A stretch of 64,000 nucleotides of DNA. Source: XYD12-FULL-36-8 sp964391015 (GTDB lineage Bacteria > Bacteroidota > Ignavibacteria > Ignavibacteriales > Ignavibacteriaceae). This document shows positions 24,269-33,241 of this stretch, piece by piece. Below the pieces are notes generated by a model that saw only the letters and a list, made by a program, of their open reading frames with translations, searched no databases and was not told the DNA's origin. Where the stretch lies: positions 62,001-126,000 of the forward strand of contig CAYMKU010000005.1 in assembly GCA_964391015.1 (NCBI GenBank). The letters run 5' to 3'. A program made the position numbers and the translations under genes. How positions within the stretch are numbered: position 1 is the first letter of the stretch; every line of letters starts with the position of its first letter.

Positions 24269-26869
24269 ATGTCCGATACAAAAAGTAAAAAAATTCGAGT
24301 ATATAAATTAGCTTCTGAGTATAATCTCGCTGCAGAAACCATTGTTGAATTTCTTCAAAAGAAAGGCCACGATGTTAAGACCCACATGTCCATGCTTACT
24401 GATGAGATGATAGTAGATGTGAACGATCATTTTAAAAAGGATATTGAAAAAGCAGAAAAGCACTATAAGAAAATCGCAGAGTTTAACAAGAAGCGTTCAG
24501 ATAAGATAGAAGAAGAACCAGCCAAAGTAAAAAAGGCACTGCCTGTTGAGCCCGCTGTGGAAATTCAAGAAGTTATTACCGAAGAAATTGAAACCAAAAC
24601 TGGAGAAGTTGAAGCTAAGGAAAAACCTGAAGCAATTACCGATGTTCCTATAGCAGAAGTCATACTTGAGCGAATTGCTGAAAAAGAAATAGAAGCAGAG
24701 CATATACTTGAGGAACCTGTCAAAACCGCCCATGTGCAGGAAAAGCATGTAAAAGGATTGAGGGTTCTTGGTAAAATGGATCTTCAAGAAAGTGTAAAGG
24801 TAGATAAGCAAACCCCCTCAGAGGGCGAAGCTCAAGAAAAAATTCTCACGCCGGGTGAGGTGGTTAGAAAGAAGAAAAAACCCAAAGCCCGAAAAAAAGC
24901 GGCAGAGATTCCGGTTGAAGAAACACCCGAATCAAAGAAAAGAAAACGTGTTAAGCGATTTGAAATTGATCAAAAAGAAGTAAAAGATGCAATTAGAAAA
25001 ACGCTTCTTAGCATGGATGATACAACTCCTTCTGCACGTGCGATAATGAGGCGAAAAAAGAAAAAGGAGCGCGAGGAAGCTGAAGAAAGAAGAATAGAAG
25101 AAAAGGAAAAAGCCAAAAGCAAATTACTCGTTACGGAATTTATTGCTGTAAACGAGTTGGCTAATTTAATGGGCGTTCAGGTAAGTGAAGTAATTGAAAA
25201 GTGTATTGGACTTGGACTCATGGTTTCCATTAATCAACGTTTGGATGTTGAAACAATTACCGTAGTTGCCGATGAATTTGGTTATCAAGTTGAGTTTGAA
25301 AAAGAATATACCTCTGAAGCACTAGAAGACATTGAAGATTTAACGGAAGAACTTAAGCCGAGGCCTCCTGTTGTTACAATTATGGGGCATGTTGATCATG
25401 GAAAAACATCGCTTTTGGATTACATAAGAAGAACAAACGTAGTAGCGGGCGAATCTGGTGGTATCACTCAGCATATAGGGGCGTACAAAGTTGATGTGGG
25501 TAATGGCAAATATATTACTTTTCTTGATACTCCTGGTCACGAAGCTTTTACTGCAATGAGAGCGCGTGGGGCACAGGTTACTGATATTGTAGTTCTGATT
25601 GTAGCTGCCGATGATGCTGTTATGCCTCAAACAGTAGAAGCGATTAATCATGCACAAGCAGCACGAGTTCCAATAGTTATTGCAATAAATAAGATTGACA
25701 AGCCAGGAGCGAATATTGATAAAATCAAGCAACAATTAGCCGATAGAAATGTTCTTGTTGAAGAATGGGGCGGGAAATATCAATGTATCGAAATATCTGC
25801 TAAAACAGGTCATAATGTTACTAATCTTCTTGATTTGATATTGCTCGAAGCAGATGTTTTGGATTTGAAAGCAAATCCCGATAGACTAGCACGCGGTGCC
25901 GTTGTTGAAGCAGAATTAGATAAAGGAAGAGGAATTACGGGGACGATATTGGTACAAAAAGGAACTCTTAGAATTGGTGATCCATTTGTGGCGGGAATCT
26001 ATTTCGGTAAAGTTAGAGCAATGTTTGATGAAAGAGGAAATAAGTTGTTTGAAGCTCCACCAGCAACACCGGTGTTAGTTTTAGGTTTTGAAGGCGCACC
26101 ACAGGCAGGCGATACTCTTGTAGTTGTAGAATCTGAACGAGAAGCCCGTGAAATTAGTTTGAAAAGGCAGCAGTTAAGGCGTGAGCAGGATCAAAAACAG
26201 ATTCATCATATAACTCTTGATGAAATAGCGAAACAGATTAGTATTGGTGGTGTTAAAGAACTCGCATTGATTGTTAAGGGCGATGTAGACGGTTCTGTTG
26301 AGGCTTTATCGGATTCACTTATGAAGTTAACTAATGAAGAAGTAATTGTAAGAGTAATTCATAAGGGGGTTGGTGGTATATCAGAAAGTGATGTTCTTTT
26401 GGCATCAGCTTCTAATGCAATTATTGTTGGATTTCACGTGCGTCCCAATCTCAACGCAAGAAAACTTGCCGAAACAAACAAGGTTGATATTAGGTTGTAC
26501 AACATTATTTACGATGCTATAAATGAGGTTAAATCCGCGCTGGAAGGAATGCTCTCTCCTGTTTTGTCCGAGGAGGTTACCGCAACAGTTGAAGTTCGAG
26601 ATACTTTCAAAGTCCCAAAATTTGGAACAGTTGCCGGTTGTTACGTTCAAGAAGGTAAAATTGCACGAAGCAACAAAATTCGTCTAATCCGTGATGGAAT
26701 CATTGTTCACGAAGGCGACATAGCTTCGCTAAAAAGATTTAAAGATGATGTAAGAGAAGTTGATGCAGGGTATGAGTGCGGTGTAAGCATTGCTAATTTT
26801 AATGATGTGAAAGTTGGAGACATAATTGAGAGTTATAAAATAATTGAAACGAAGAAAAAACTCTCATAG
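24269..26869 (+). CDS. infB: translation initiation factor IF-2
   Basis: GTPase that places initiator tRNA on the 30S subunit and promotes subunit joining. The 866-residue protein has an N-terminal IF2_N segment (VYKLASEYNLAAETIVEFL), a long Lys/Glu-rich low-complexity linker (about 75-285), a second IF2_N-like segment, then the G domain: G1 GHVDHGKT (373-380), DTPGHEA (about 419) and NKID (about 473). Domains II-IV follow, with the RVIHKGVGGISESDV stretch. The charged linker is the variable part and is typical. It is part of the nusA-infB-rbfA operon. Confidence 0.98.
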   Translation: MSDTKSKKIRVYKLASEYNLAAETIVEFLQKKGHDVKTHMSMLTDEMIVDVNDHFKKDIEKAEKHYKKIAEFNKKRSDKIEEEPAKVKKALPVEPAVEIQEVITEEIETKTGEVEAKEKPEAITDVPIAEVILERIAEKEIEAEHILEEPVKTAHVQEKHVKGLRVLGKMDLQESVKVDKQTPSEGEAQEKILTPGEVVRKKKKPKARKKAAEIPVEETPESKKRKRVKRFEIDQKEVKDAIRKTLLSMDDTTPSARAIMRRKKKKEREEAEERRIEEKEKAKSKLLVTEFIAVNELANLMGVQVSEVIEKCIGLGLMVSINQRLDVETITVVADEFGYQVEFEKEYTSEALEDIEDLTEELKPRPPVVTIMGHVDHGKTSLLDYIRRTNVVAGESGGITQHIGAYKVDVGNGKYITFLDTPGHEAFTAMRARGAQVTDIVVLIVAADDAVMPQTVEAINHAQAARVPIVIAINKIDKPGANIDKIKQQLADRNVLVEEWGGKYQCIEISAKTGHNVTNLLDLILLEADVLDLKANPDRLARGAVVEAELDKGRGITGTILVQKGTLRIGDPFVAGIYFGKVRAMFDERGNKLFEAPPATPVLVLGFEGAPQAGDTLVVVESEREAREISLKRQQLRREQDQKQIHHITLDEIAKQISIGGVKELALIVKGDVDGSVEALSDSLMKLTNEEVIVRVIHKGVGGISESDVLLASASNAIIVGFHVRPNLNARKLAETNKVDIRLYNIIYDAINEVKSALEGMLSPVLSEEVTATVEVRDTFKVPKFGTVAGCYVQEGKIARSNKIRLIRDGIIVHEGDIASLKRFKDDVREVDAGYECGVSIANFNDVKVGDIIESYKIIETKKKLS

Positions 26870-26964
26870 GTTTTTGTTGATGCAAGTCTAAAATACAAAG
26901 GACTGCAAGTTTGAGCACAAAAGTTTTTTACACTCTATTGTTATAATGTTATGGGAATTGATAA

Positions 26965-27324
26965 ATGTCGCATCGGATTGATAAAATAGAGAACCTTATT
27001 AAAGAAGAAATCAGTCTTATTTTTCTTTTCAAACTTCAAAACCTAAACTCGGGATTGATTACAATTACCAATGTCCGAATTACTCCGGACCTTAAAATTG
27101 CAAAAATCTATATTTCGATTTTCGAAAAAGAAAAAAGAGATGAAGTGTTAGAAAAAATCAGATCAAAAACAAAATACATCCGCTCAGAACTTGCATCTCG
27201 AATAACAGTCAAATTTGTTCCAGAGCTTAAATTTTTTCTTGATGATACTCTTGATTATGTCGAAAAAATCGAGGGTCTTATAAAAAAGATTCACGAGAAT
27301 GATGATAAAAAAGGGAACGAATAA
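26965..27324 (+). CDS. rbfA: 30S ribosome-binding factor RbfA
   Basis: Cold-shock and assembly factor that binds the immature 30S subunit near helix 1 of 16S rRNA. The 119-residue product shows the KH-like RbfA fold: RIDKIENLIKEEISLI at the start, ITNVRITPDLKIAKIYIS in the middle, and FVPELKFFLDDTLDYVEKI near the end. Length is normal. It is 95 bases after infB and overlaps truB by 26 bases, so rbfA and truB are co-translated. Confidence 0.95.
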   Translation: MSHRIDKIENLIKEEISLIFLFKLQNLNSGLITITNVRITPDLKIAKIYISIFEKEKRDEVLEKIRSKTKYIRSELASRITVKFVPELKFFLDDTLDYVEKIEGLIKKIHENDDKKGNE

Positions 27325-28036
27325 TCTATCTGCTTGTGATTTCTATTCAGGCAAAATTATTTTACTTGATAAGCCATTGGGCTGGACATCGTTTGATGTT
27401 GTCGCAAAAATCAGAAAGGCAGTTAGTGTTAAAAAAGTTGGTCATGCGGGGACACTCGATCCCATGGCAACCGGGTTGTTGATAGTTTGTACGGGAAAAA
27501 AAACGAAAGAAATTTTATCGTTTCAAGATTTAGAAAAAACATATACTGGTTCGATATTGCTAGGTAAAAGGTCTAAATCAATGGATATGGAAACGGAATT
27601 ATTCGGAGATGTTGATACATTTTCAATTACAGATGATGATATTTATAATACTCGCGATAAATTTCTTGGTGATATTTCCCAGGTTCCGCCCATGTTTTCT
27701 GCAATCAAGCATAAGGGCAAATCGCTTTATAATATTGCACGCAAAGGAAAATCAGTCGAGTTGAAACCAAGGGAGGTTCATATTTCTAAGTTTGAAATAC
27801 TTGAAATAAATAACCCGTGTGTGAAGTTTGAAATCAAGTGTTCGAAAGGGACATATATTAGATCTATAGCAAATGATTTTGGCGAAGAACTTGGTTGTGG
27901 TGGTGTTCTAAGCGAACTAAGAAGAACAGCAATTGGCGATTATTCTGTAAATGAAGCTTTAAGTGTTGACGAATTTGTTCTGCTTTCAAAAATGATGAAT
28001 GAACAAAAGGATAGAATGTTGCAAGAAGTTATTTAA
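27299..28036 (+). CDS. truB: tRNA pseudouridine(55) synthase TruB
   Basis: Makes pseudouridine 55 in the T loop of all tRNAs. The 245-residue product shows motif I KPLGWTSFDVV, the catalytic GHAGTLDPMATG with Asp54, MFSAIKHKGKSLYN, and GTYIRSIANDFGE near the end, all family marks. ATG at 27299 and ATG at 27302 are both possible; they differ by one residue. It overlaps rbfA by 26 bases and is followed by ribF in the usual order. The C-terminal PUA-like extension is absent or short, as in smaller members. Confidence 0.96.
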   Translation: MMIKKGTNNLSACDFYSGKIILLDKPLGWTSFDVVAKIRKAVSVKKVGHAGTLDPMATGLLIVCTGKKTKEILSFQDLEKTYTGSILLGKRSKSMDMETELFGDVDTFSITDDDIYNTRDKFLGDISQVPPMFSAIKHKGKSLYNIARKGKSVELKPREVHISKFEILEINNPCVKFEIKCSKGTYIRSIANDFGEELGCGGVLSELRRTAIGDYSVNEALSVDEFVLLSKMMNEQKDRMLQEVI

Positions 28037-28057
28037 GATAAGGCAAACAAGCAATAA

Positions 28058-29005
28058 ATGAAAGTTTATAATCACATAGACGAAATAACGTATGATCCCA
28101 ATACAGTTTTAACCATTGGTACATTTGATGGAATTCATCGTGGTCATCAAGAAATTTTAAGACAGCTTTTTGAAAAAAGCCGCATCTATAAGTGTCGAAA
28201 CTTTCTTGTTACATTTTACCCGCATCCGAAGAAGATAGTGTCAAAAGTGGATGATGTGAAAATACTAAGCACACAGGAAGAGAAAATCTCTGTTCTTGAA
28301 AAATTAGGACTGGAAAATTTGTTAGTTATTAATTTCACCAAGGAATTTTCACAACAGTTGCCGATTGACTTTTTTAAGAATTTAATAATTAACAAAATTG
28401 GTCTAAAAGAAATTATTATAGGACATGATCATAAATTTGGAAAAGGAAGAGAAGGTACATCGGAAACCTTAAAAGCATTATCGGATGAATTCGTTTTTGA
28501 TATTAGTATGGTTGACGAATTCAAAATTAACGGAGAAACAATCAGCAGCACTAAAATTAGGCATGCCATTATCAATGGCAATATGAACCTTGCCAATTTA
28601 TATTTGGGCAGAACATATTCTTTCTCAGGCATTGTAAATTCAGGCGATAAAAGAGGGCGTCTCCTTGGCTATCCTACAGCAAATGTTAAGCTTGATGATA
28701 AAGATAAACTTCTTCCAGCTTTAGGAATTTACGCTGCTCAAGTAGTTGTTGATGAACAAAAATTTGAAGGTCTTTTGAGCATTGGAAAAAGGCCGACATT
28801 TTATGATAATGGCGACGTAGTTCCCGAAGTATATATTTATAATTTTGATAAAAACATTTATGATAAAAAAATAACTGTTTATGTTTTAGAGAAAATTCGA
28901 AAAGAAGAGAAGTTTTCTTCCCAGGAAGATTTAATAGTGCAGATGAATAAAGATAAAGAAGCGGGAATGAAAATTTTTAACAAAATTAATAGTAAGGTAA
29001 ATTAA
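28058..29005 (+). CDS. ribF: bifunctional riboflavin kinase / FAD synthetase
   Basis: Phosphorylates riboflavin to FMN, then adenylylates it to FAD. The 315-residue cytoplasmic protein has the N-terminal nucleotidyltransferase site TFDGIHRGHQ (about 22-31) and ISSTKIRHAI, and the C-terminal flavokinase domain with GDKRGRLLGYPTANV (about 197-211) and the conserved PEVYIYNF stretch. Length is normal. It follows truB by 21 bases and precedes rpsO, the arrangement seen in many bacteria. Confidence 0.96.
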   Translation: MKVYNHIDEITYDPNTVLTIGTFDGIHRGHQEILRQLFEKSRIYKCRNFLVTFYPHPKKIVSKVDDVKILSTQEEKISVLEKLGLENLLVINFTKEFSQQLPIDFFKNLIINKIGLKEIIIGHDHKFGKGREGTSETLKALSDEFVFDISMVDEFKINGETISSTKIRHAIINGNMNLANLYLGRTYSFSGIVNSGDKRGRLLGYPTANVKLDDKDKLLPALGIYAAQVVVDEQKFEGLLSIGKRPTFYDNGDVVPEVYIYNFDKNIYDKKITVYVLEKIRKEEKFSSQEDLIVQMNKDKEAGMKIFNKINSKVN

Positions 29006-29057
29006 TCTCGGTTGGTTCTGGGATTATATTGTTCAACAATAATAGAAAGGTCAACAA

Positions 29058-29321
29058 ATGACTAAAGAAGAAAAACTCGAAATAGTTAAAAAGCACGGAT
29101 CAAATGAAAAAGACTCCGGAAAAGCCGAAGTGCAAATAGCACTTTTAACAAAAAGAATTAATGATCTGACAGATCATTTTAATGCACACAAAAAAGATCA
29201 TCACTCAAGACGCGGTTTGATGATGATGGTTGGAAAAAGAAGAAGATTACTTGATTATCTTATGGATAAAAACATCGAGAGATACCGTTCAATTATCAAA
29301 GAGTTAAATATTAGAAAGTAA
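29058..29321 (+). CDS. rpsO: 30S ribosomal protein S15
   Basis: Primary binder of the 16S rRNA central domain. The 87-residue product is full length and shows the family pattern: VQIALLTKRINDLTDHF, HKKDHHSRRGLMMMV and KRRRLLDYL. A GAAAGG site precedes the ATG. It sits just before pnp, the conserved rpsO-pnp pair, where the short gap (nine bases) leaves no room for a separate promoter. Confidence 0.98.
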   Translation: MTKEEKLEIVKKHGSNEKDSGKAEVQIALLTKRINDLTDHFNAHKKDHHSRRGLMMMVGKRRRLLDYLMDKNIERYRSIIKELNIRK

Positions 29322-29330
29322 AGGTTTATA

Positions 29331-31439
29331 ATGGTTACGAAACAAATCGAAATAGGCGGTAAATTATTCACAATTGAAACAGGAAGATTTGCCAAACAAG
29401 CAAATGGTTCGGTTATGGTTAGGTATGGAGATACAATGGTTCTTGTTACTGCAGTTGCTTCTGCGGAAGTAAAGCCTGATCAAGATTTCTTCCCATTGCA
29501 AGTTGAATACAGGGAAAAAACTTCCGCTGCCGGAAAATTTCCTGGTGGTTATATAAAAAGAGAAGGTCGCCCAAGTGAAAAAGAAATTTTAAGTGCAAGA
29601 TTAATTGACCGTCCTATTCGCCCTCTTTTCCCGAGTGATTTTAAAAATGAAACGCAGGTAATTGCATTTGTACTTTCGCATGATGGTGAAAACGATGCCG
29701 ATGTCCTTGCAGCTGTTGGTGCTTCTGCAGCATTAACTATTTCTGATATTCCATTTGATGGTCCAATGGGGGAAGTGAGAGTTGGAAGGTTTGAAGGCAA
29801 ATTTATTGTTAATCCAACTTTTCAGCAGCTTAAAGAGTGCGATATTGATCTCGTTGTCGGAGGGACCGCTGACTCATTAATGATGGTTGAGGGGGAATCA
29901 AAACAAATTAGTGAAAACGAATTGCTTGATGCTTTAAAATTTGCCCATGAGGAGATAAAGAAACTTATCCAACTTCAGCATGAATTGAAATCTGAAATTG
30001 GAAAACCTAAAATGGTCGTTCCGCAAAACCAGGTTGATGAATCTCTAAAAAAAGATGTTTATGAACTTGTATATGATAAGTTGAGAGAAGTTGTTCATTC
30101 AATTCTTACTAAAGAAGAACGAAGCCAGAGAAATAATGAGCTTTTGGGGTTTGTTCAAACTTCGCTTGCGGAAAAATATCCCGAAAAAGAAAAAATTATT
30201 GCTGAACTGCTTCATGATCTTGAAAAAGAATTTATGAGAGAGAGAATTCTTAAAGAAGGGGTCCGGCTAGATGGCAGGAACACGAAACAAATCCGTCCAA
30301 TAACAATTGACTTAGGTATTTTACCACGTACACATGGCTCAGTATTGTTCACTCGCGGTGAAACACAAAGCTTAACGACATTAACTCTTGGCACAAAAAA
30401 CGATGAACAAATTATTGATGGTTTGTTAGAGGAATATACTAAAAAGTTTATGCTTCATTATAACTTTCCTCCCTTCAGCGTTGGCGAAGTTGGCAGAATG
30501 TCCGGTGTTGGAAGGCGCGAAATAGGACATGGTCACCTTGCTGAAAGAGCATTAAAAGCAGTTGTTCCTGCCGAAGATCAATTCCCTTACACGATGAGAG
30601 TTATCTCCGATATTTTGGAATCTAATGGAAGTTCTTCGATGGCTACTGTGTGTGCTGGTTCGTTATCATTGATGGATGGTGGTGTGCCTGTAAAAAAAGC
30701 AGTAGCTGGAATTGCAATGGGGTTAGTAAAAGAAGGCGACAAGTATGCTATTCTTTCTGATATTCTTGGAAATGAAGATCACCTTGGAGACATGGATTTT
30801 AAGGTAGCTGGAACAGATGAAGGAATTACAGCTTTTCAAATGGATATTAAGATTCATGGCATATCTTTTGAAATTATGGAGAATGCATTGCAGCAAGCCA
30901 AAGAGGGTCGGATGCACATTTTGAAGATAATGAATGAGGCAATTAAACAGCCAAGAGAATTCTTATCGCAATACGCCCCACGGCTATTAACAATGAAGGT
31001 TGATACAGATCAAATAGGGTTAATAATCGGTCCTGGTGGAAAAACCATTCAAGGAATGCAACGGCTCTTCGGTGTTGAAATAGTGATTGATGATGATGGA
31101 ACGGTAAATATTGCTTCGCCTAATAGAGATAATGCTGCTAAATGTAAAGAGTACATTAAAAAAATGACCGCGACACCTGAGGTTGGCGAAGTTTATGACG
31201 GAATAGTAACAAAGATTATGGACTTTGGAGCTTTTGTTGAAATTCTCCCTGGTAAAGAAGGTCTGCTTCATATCTCTCAGATAGATAATAAGAGAGTAAA
31301 TAAAGTAACGGATTACTTCAAAGAAGGTGACAAAGTTACTGTAAAGCTTGTGAAAATTGAAAATGGCAAGTTTTCGCTTAGCCGAAAAGAATTGTTAAAA
31401 GAAAATACAAATGGAAACAAAGTAGAAGTAATTTCTTAA
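29331..31439 (+). CDS. pnp: polyribonucleotide nucleotidyltransferase (PNPase)
   Basis: Phosphorolytic 3'-5' exoribonuclease and poly(A)-like polymerase of the RNA degradosome. The 702-residue product has the two RNase PH domains (first with REKTSAAGKFPGGYIKREG; second with RTHGSVLFTRGETQSL and EILESNGSSSMATVCAGSL-like active-site runs), a KH domain (IIGPGGKTIQGM, about 563-574) and a C-terminal S1 domain (GEVYDGIVTKIMDFGAFVEI, from about 618). Follows rpsO by nine bases. An RNase E/G gene is next, so the decay enzymes cluster here. Confidence 0.98.
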   Translation: MVTKQIEIGGKLFTIETGRFAKQANGSVMVRYGDTMVLVTAVASAEVKPDQDFFPLQVEYREKTSAAGKFPGGYIKREGRPSEKEILSARLIDRPIRPLFPSDFKNETQVIAFVLSHDGENDADVLAAVGASAALTISDIPFDGPMGEVRVGRFEGKFIVNPTFQQLKECDIDLVVGGTADSLMMVEGESKQISENELLDALKFAHEEIKKLIQLQHELKSEIGKPKMVVPQNQVDESLKKDVYELVYDKLREVVHSILTKEERSQRNNELLGFVQTSLAEKYPEKEKIIAELLHDLEKEFMRERILKEGVRLDGRNTKQIRPITIDLGILPRTHGSVLFTRGETQSLTTLTLGTKNDEQIIDGLLEEYTKKFMLHYNFPPFSVGEVGRMSGVGRREIGHGHLAERALKAVVPAEDQFPYTMRVISDILESNGSSSMATVCAGSLSLMDGGVPVKKAVAGIAMGLVKEGDKYAILSDILGNEDHLGDMDFKVAGTDEGITAFQMDIKIHGISFEIMENALQQAKEGRMHILKIMNEAIKQPREFLSQYAPRLLTMKVDTDQIGLIIGPGGKTIQGMQRLFGVEIVIDDDGTVNIASPNRDNAAKCKEYIKKMTATPEVGEVYDGIVTKIMDFGAFVEILPGKEGLLHISQIDNKRVNKVTDYFKEGDKVTVKLVKIENGKFSLSRKELLKENTNGNKVEVIS

Positions 31440-31593
31440 CGGATATTTTTAAAAATTAATTTAAATAGGTTCAAGCTTGGCATTTAAAGAATTGAATATT
31501 TGGCTAGTATTTTGGCTGATTTTCTTATCTAGAATTAGTAAGACAAAAAATATTAACCCGAGCTTGAATCATTCATTAACAAAATTTTATTTG

Positions 31594-31612
31594 ATGAAAT
31601 ACCTTATTTCAT
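31594..31612 (+). promoter_or_regulatory. 8-bp leader hairpin before the RNase E/G gene
   Basis: ATGAAATA (31594-31601) and TATTTCAT (31605-31612) pair perfectly around a 3-base loop, ending 18 bases before the ATG at 31631. The 191-base gap after pnp also carries a weaker pair, TTCAAGCT near 31471 and AGCTTGAA near 31561. RNase E genes of other bacteria are regulated through 5' leader structure, so autoregulation is possible but not shown. Confidence 0.25.
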
Positions 31613-31630
31613 TTAAAGAGTTTTTCCTTT

Positions 31631-33205
31631 ATGGTAAAAGAGATTGTAATAAATTCAACTGCGGTACAAACACGAGTAGCTATAACCGAAGACGGATACC
31701 TAGCAGATTTCTTTGTAGACTATCCTGAAAATCGTAGAACTGTCGGCGACATATATTTAGGTAAAGTTGCTAGGGTGCTGCCAGGTATTAAGGCCGCCTT
31801 TATAGATATTGGAATGAAGCACGATGCCTTCTTACATTTTTCAGACATAGGCGAGTCAACAAAACAACTTCAGGATATGATTGGCGATGATTCCGATGTT
31901 GATGAAGAAGAAGATGATGAAAATTTAAAACACAGCGATAACCAGAATAAAACCACTTCGAGCAATTTAACAAAACCCGCAATTCCCAAACTTCAAAAAG
32001 GGCAGGAAATCCTTGTTCAAATAACCAAAGAACCGGTTAATAATAAAGGTGTAAGGGTTAGTTCATCCATTTCTTTACCTGGACGATTTTGTGTGCTCCT
32101 GCCATTTGATGGCAAGGTTGGTATTTCAAAAAAGATTTTTGATTTCAAAGAACGCAAAAGATTACGTCACATTGCTAGAAGCATTTTGCCGAAGAATTAC
32201 GGACTAATAATTCGTACAGTTGCTAAAGATCAAACTGAAGATGCGCTTAAAGATGACCTAAATATCCTAATGAAAACATGGCAGGAAATAGAAACTTCTG
32301 TAAAAACAGAAAAACCACCGTCACTGATTTACCAAGATATGAACACCACCTCAAGTGTTATTCGAGATCTGTTTACTACCGATATAACAAAAGTTTTCAT
32401 AGATTCGAAGAAACTTTACAAACAGATAAAAAACTATGTTCAGGTAGTACAGCCAAGTTTAGCTGATAAAATAGAGTTATTCCCATCTGGCACTTCTATC
32501 TTTGACTCATTCAAAATTGAAGAGCAGATTAAAACTTTGATGAGCCGGAAGGTTCCCCTGCCAAGCGGCGGTTATTTAATTATTGAACATACCGAGGCCA
32601 TGGTTGTGGTGGATGTTAATAGCGGTCGTTATGCGAGAAGTAAAGAACAGGAATTAAATTCTCTTAAAACAGATTTGGAAGCAGCCCGTGAAATTGCTCG
32701 CCAATTAAGATTAAGAGATATAGGCGGAATTATTGTTGTTGATTTTATTGATTTGGAAGAAGAGAAAAACAAAAAGAAGATATTTGATGAACTAAAAAAA
32801 GAATTTCGAAGAGACAGGGCAAAAGTTACAATTCTGCCAATGTCGGATTTTGGATTAGTCCAAATTACAAGGCAAAGAGTTAGACAGAATATTATGCAAA
32901 CAATGAAGGAAGCTTGTCCTTATTGTCTTGGTTCAGGTTTGTTAACCAAGCATTCTCACATTGTTTATGATCTTGAAGAGTGGCTGAAAAAATTCAAGAA
33001 GACTTCAAACGAAAGACGACTTATTCTTAAATGCCACCCTCTTTTGGCCATGAGGTTAAGAGAGGGCAGAGATGGTTCTATCTTAAAATTACAACTGAAA
33101 TACTTGATGAGAATTAAAATTGAAGAAGACAAAAACATGCAGATAGGGCAGCTGAAATTCGTATCAGCAAAAACAGAAATTGAACTTACTGAAATTTTCA
33201 ATTAA
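31631..33205 (+). CDS. rng: ribonuclease E/G family endoribonuclease
   Basis: Single-strand endonuclease that processes rRNA and mRNA. The 524-residue product has an N-terminal S1-like domain (VGDIYLGKVARVLPGIKAAFIDIG), an acidic Asp/Glu/Ser/Asn insertion inside that domain (about residues 82-118), the RNase H-like and DNase I-like region with DVNSGR (about 327), GGIIVVDFIDL, and the zinc-link CPYC near 427. It has no C-terminal scaffold, so it is G-like in size. It follows pnp after a 191-base leader and precedes gcvT. Confidence 0.93.
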   Translation: MVKEIVINSTAVQTRVAITEDGYLADFFVDYPENRRTVGDIYLGKVARVLPGIKAAFIDIGMKHDAFLHFSDIGESTKQLQDMIGDDSDVDEEEDDENLKHSDNQNKTTSSNLTKPAIPKLQKGQEILVQITKEPVNNKGVRVSSSISLPGRFCVLLPFDGKVGISKKIFDFKERKRLRHIARSILPKNYGLIIRTVAKDQTEDALKDDLNILMKTWQEIETSVKTEKPPSLIYQDMNTTSSVIRDLFTTDITKVFIDSKKLYKQIKNYVQVVQPSLADKIELFPSGTSIFDSFKIEEQIKTLMSRKVPLPSGGYLIIEHTEAMVVVDVNSGRYARSKEQELNSLKTDLEAAREIARQLRLRDIGGIIVVDFIDLEEEKNKKKIFDELKKEFRRDRAKVTILPMSDFGLVQITRQRVRQNIMQTMKEACPYCLGSGLLTKHSHIVYDLEEWLKKFKKTSNERRLILKCHPLLAMRLREGRDGSILKLQLKYLMRIKIEEDKNMQIGQLKFVSAKTEIELTEIFN

Positions 33206-33241
33206 AGAATTTATTTTTGTAAAGAAAGAAAATTTAGAGTT

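Noticed and set aside
24497..24811. A 104-residue Phe/Tyr-rich open frame opposite infB
   Set aside because: It is the reverse complement of the Lys/Glu-rich IF-2 linker; Phe/Tyr richness is just the antisense of AAA/GAA codons.
31477..31728. An 83-residue open frame overlapping the start of the RNase E/G gene
   Set aside because: It shares 98 bases with the real gene in another frame, lacks a good start context and reads as low-complexity sequence from the leader.
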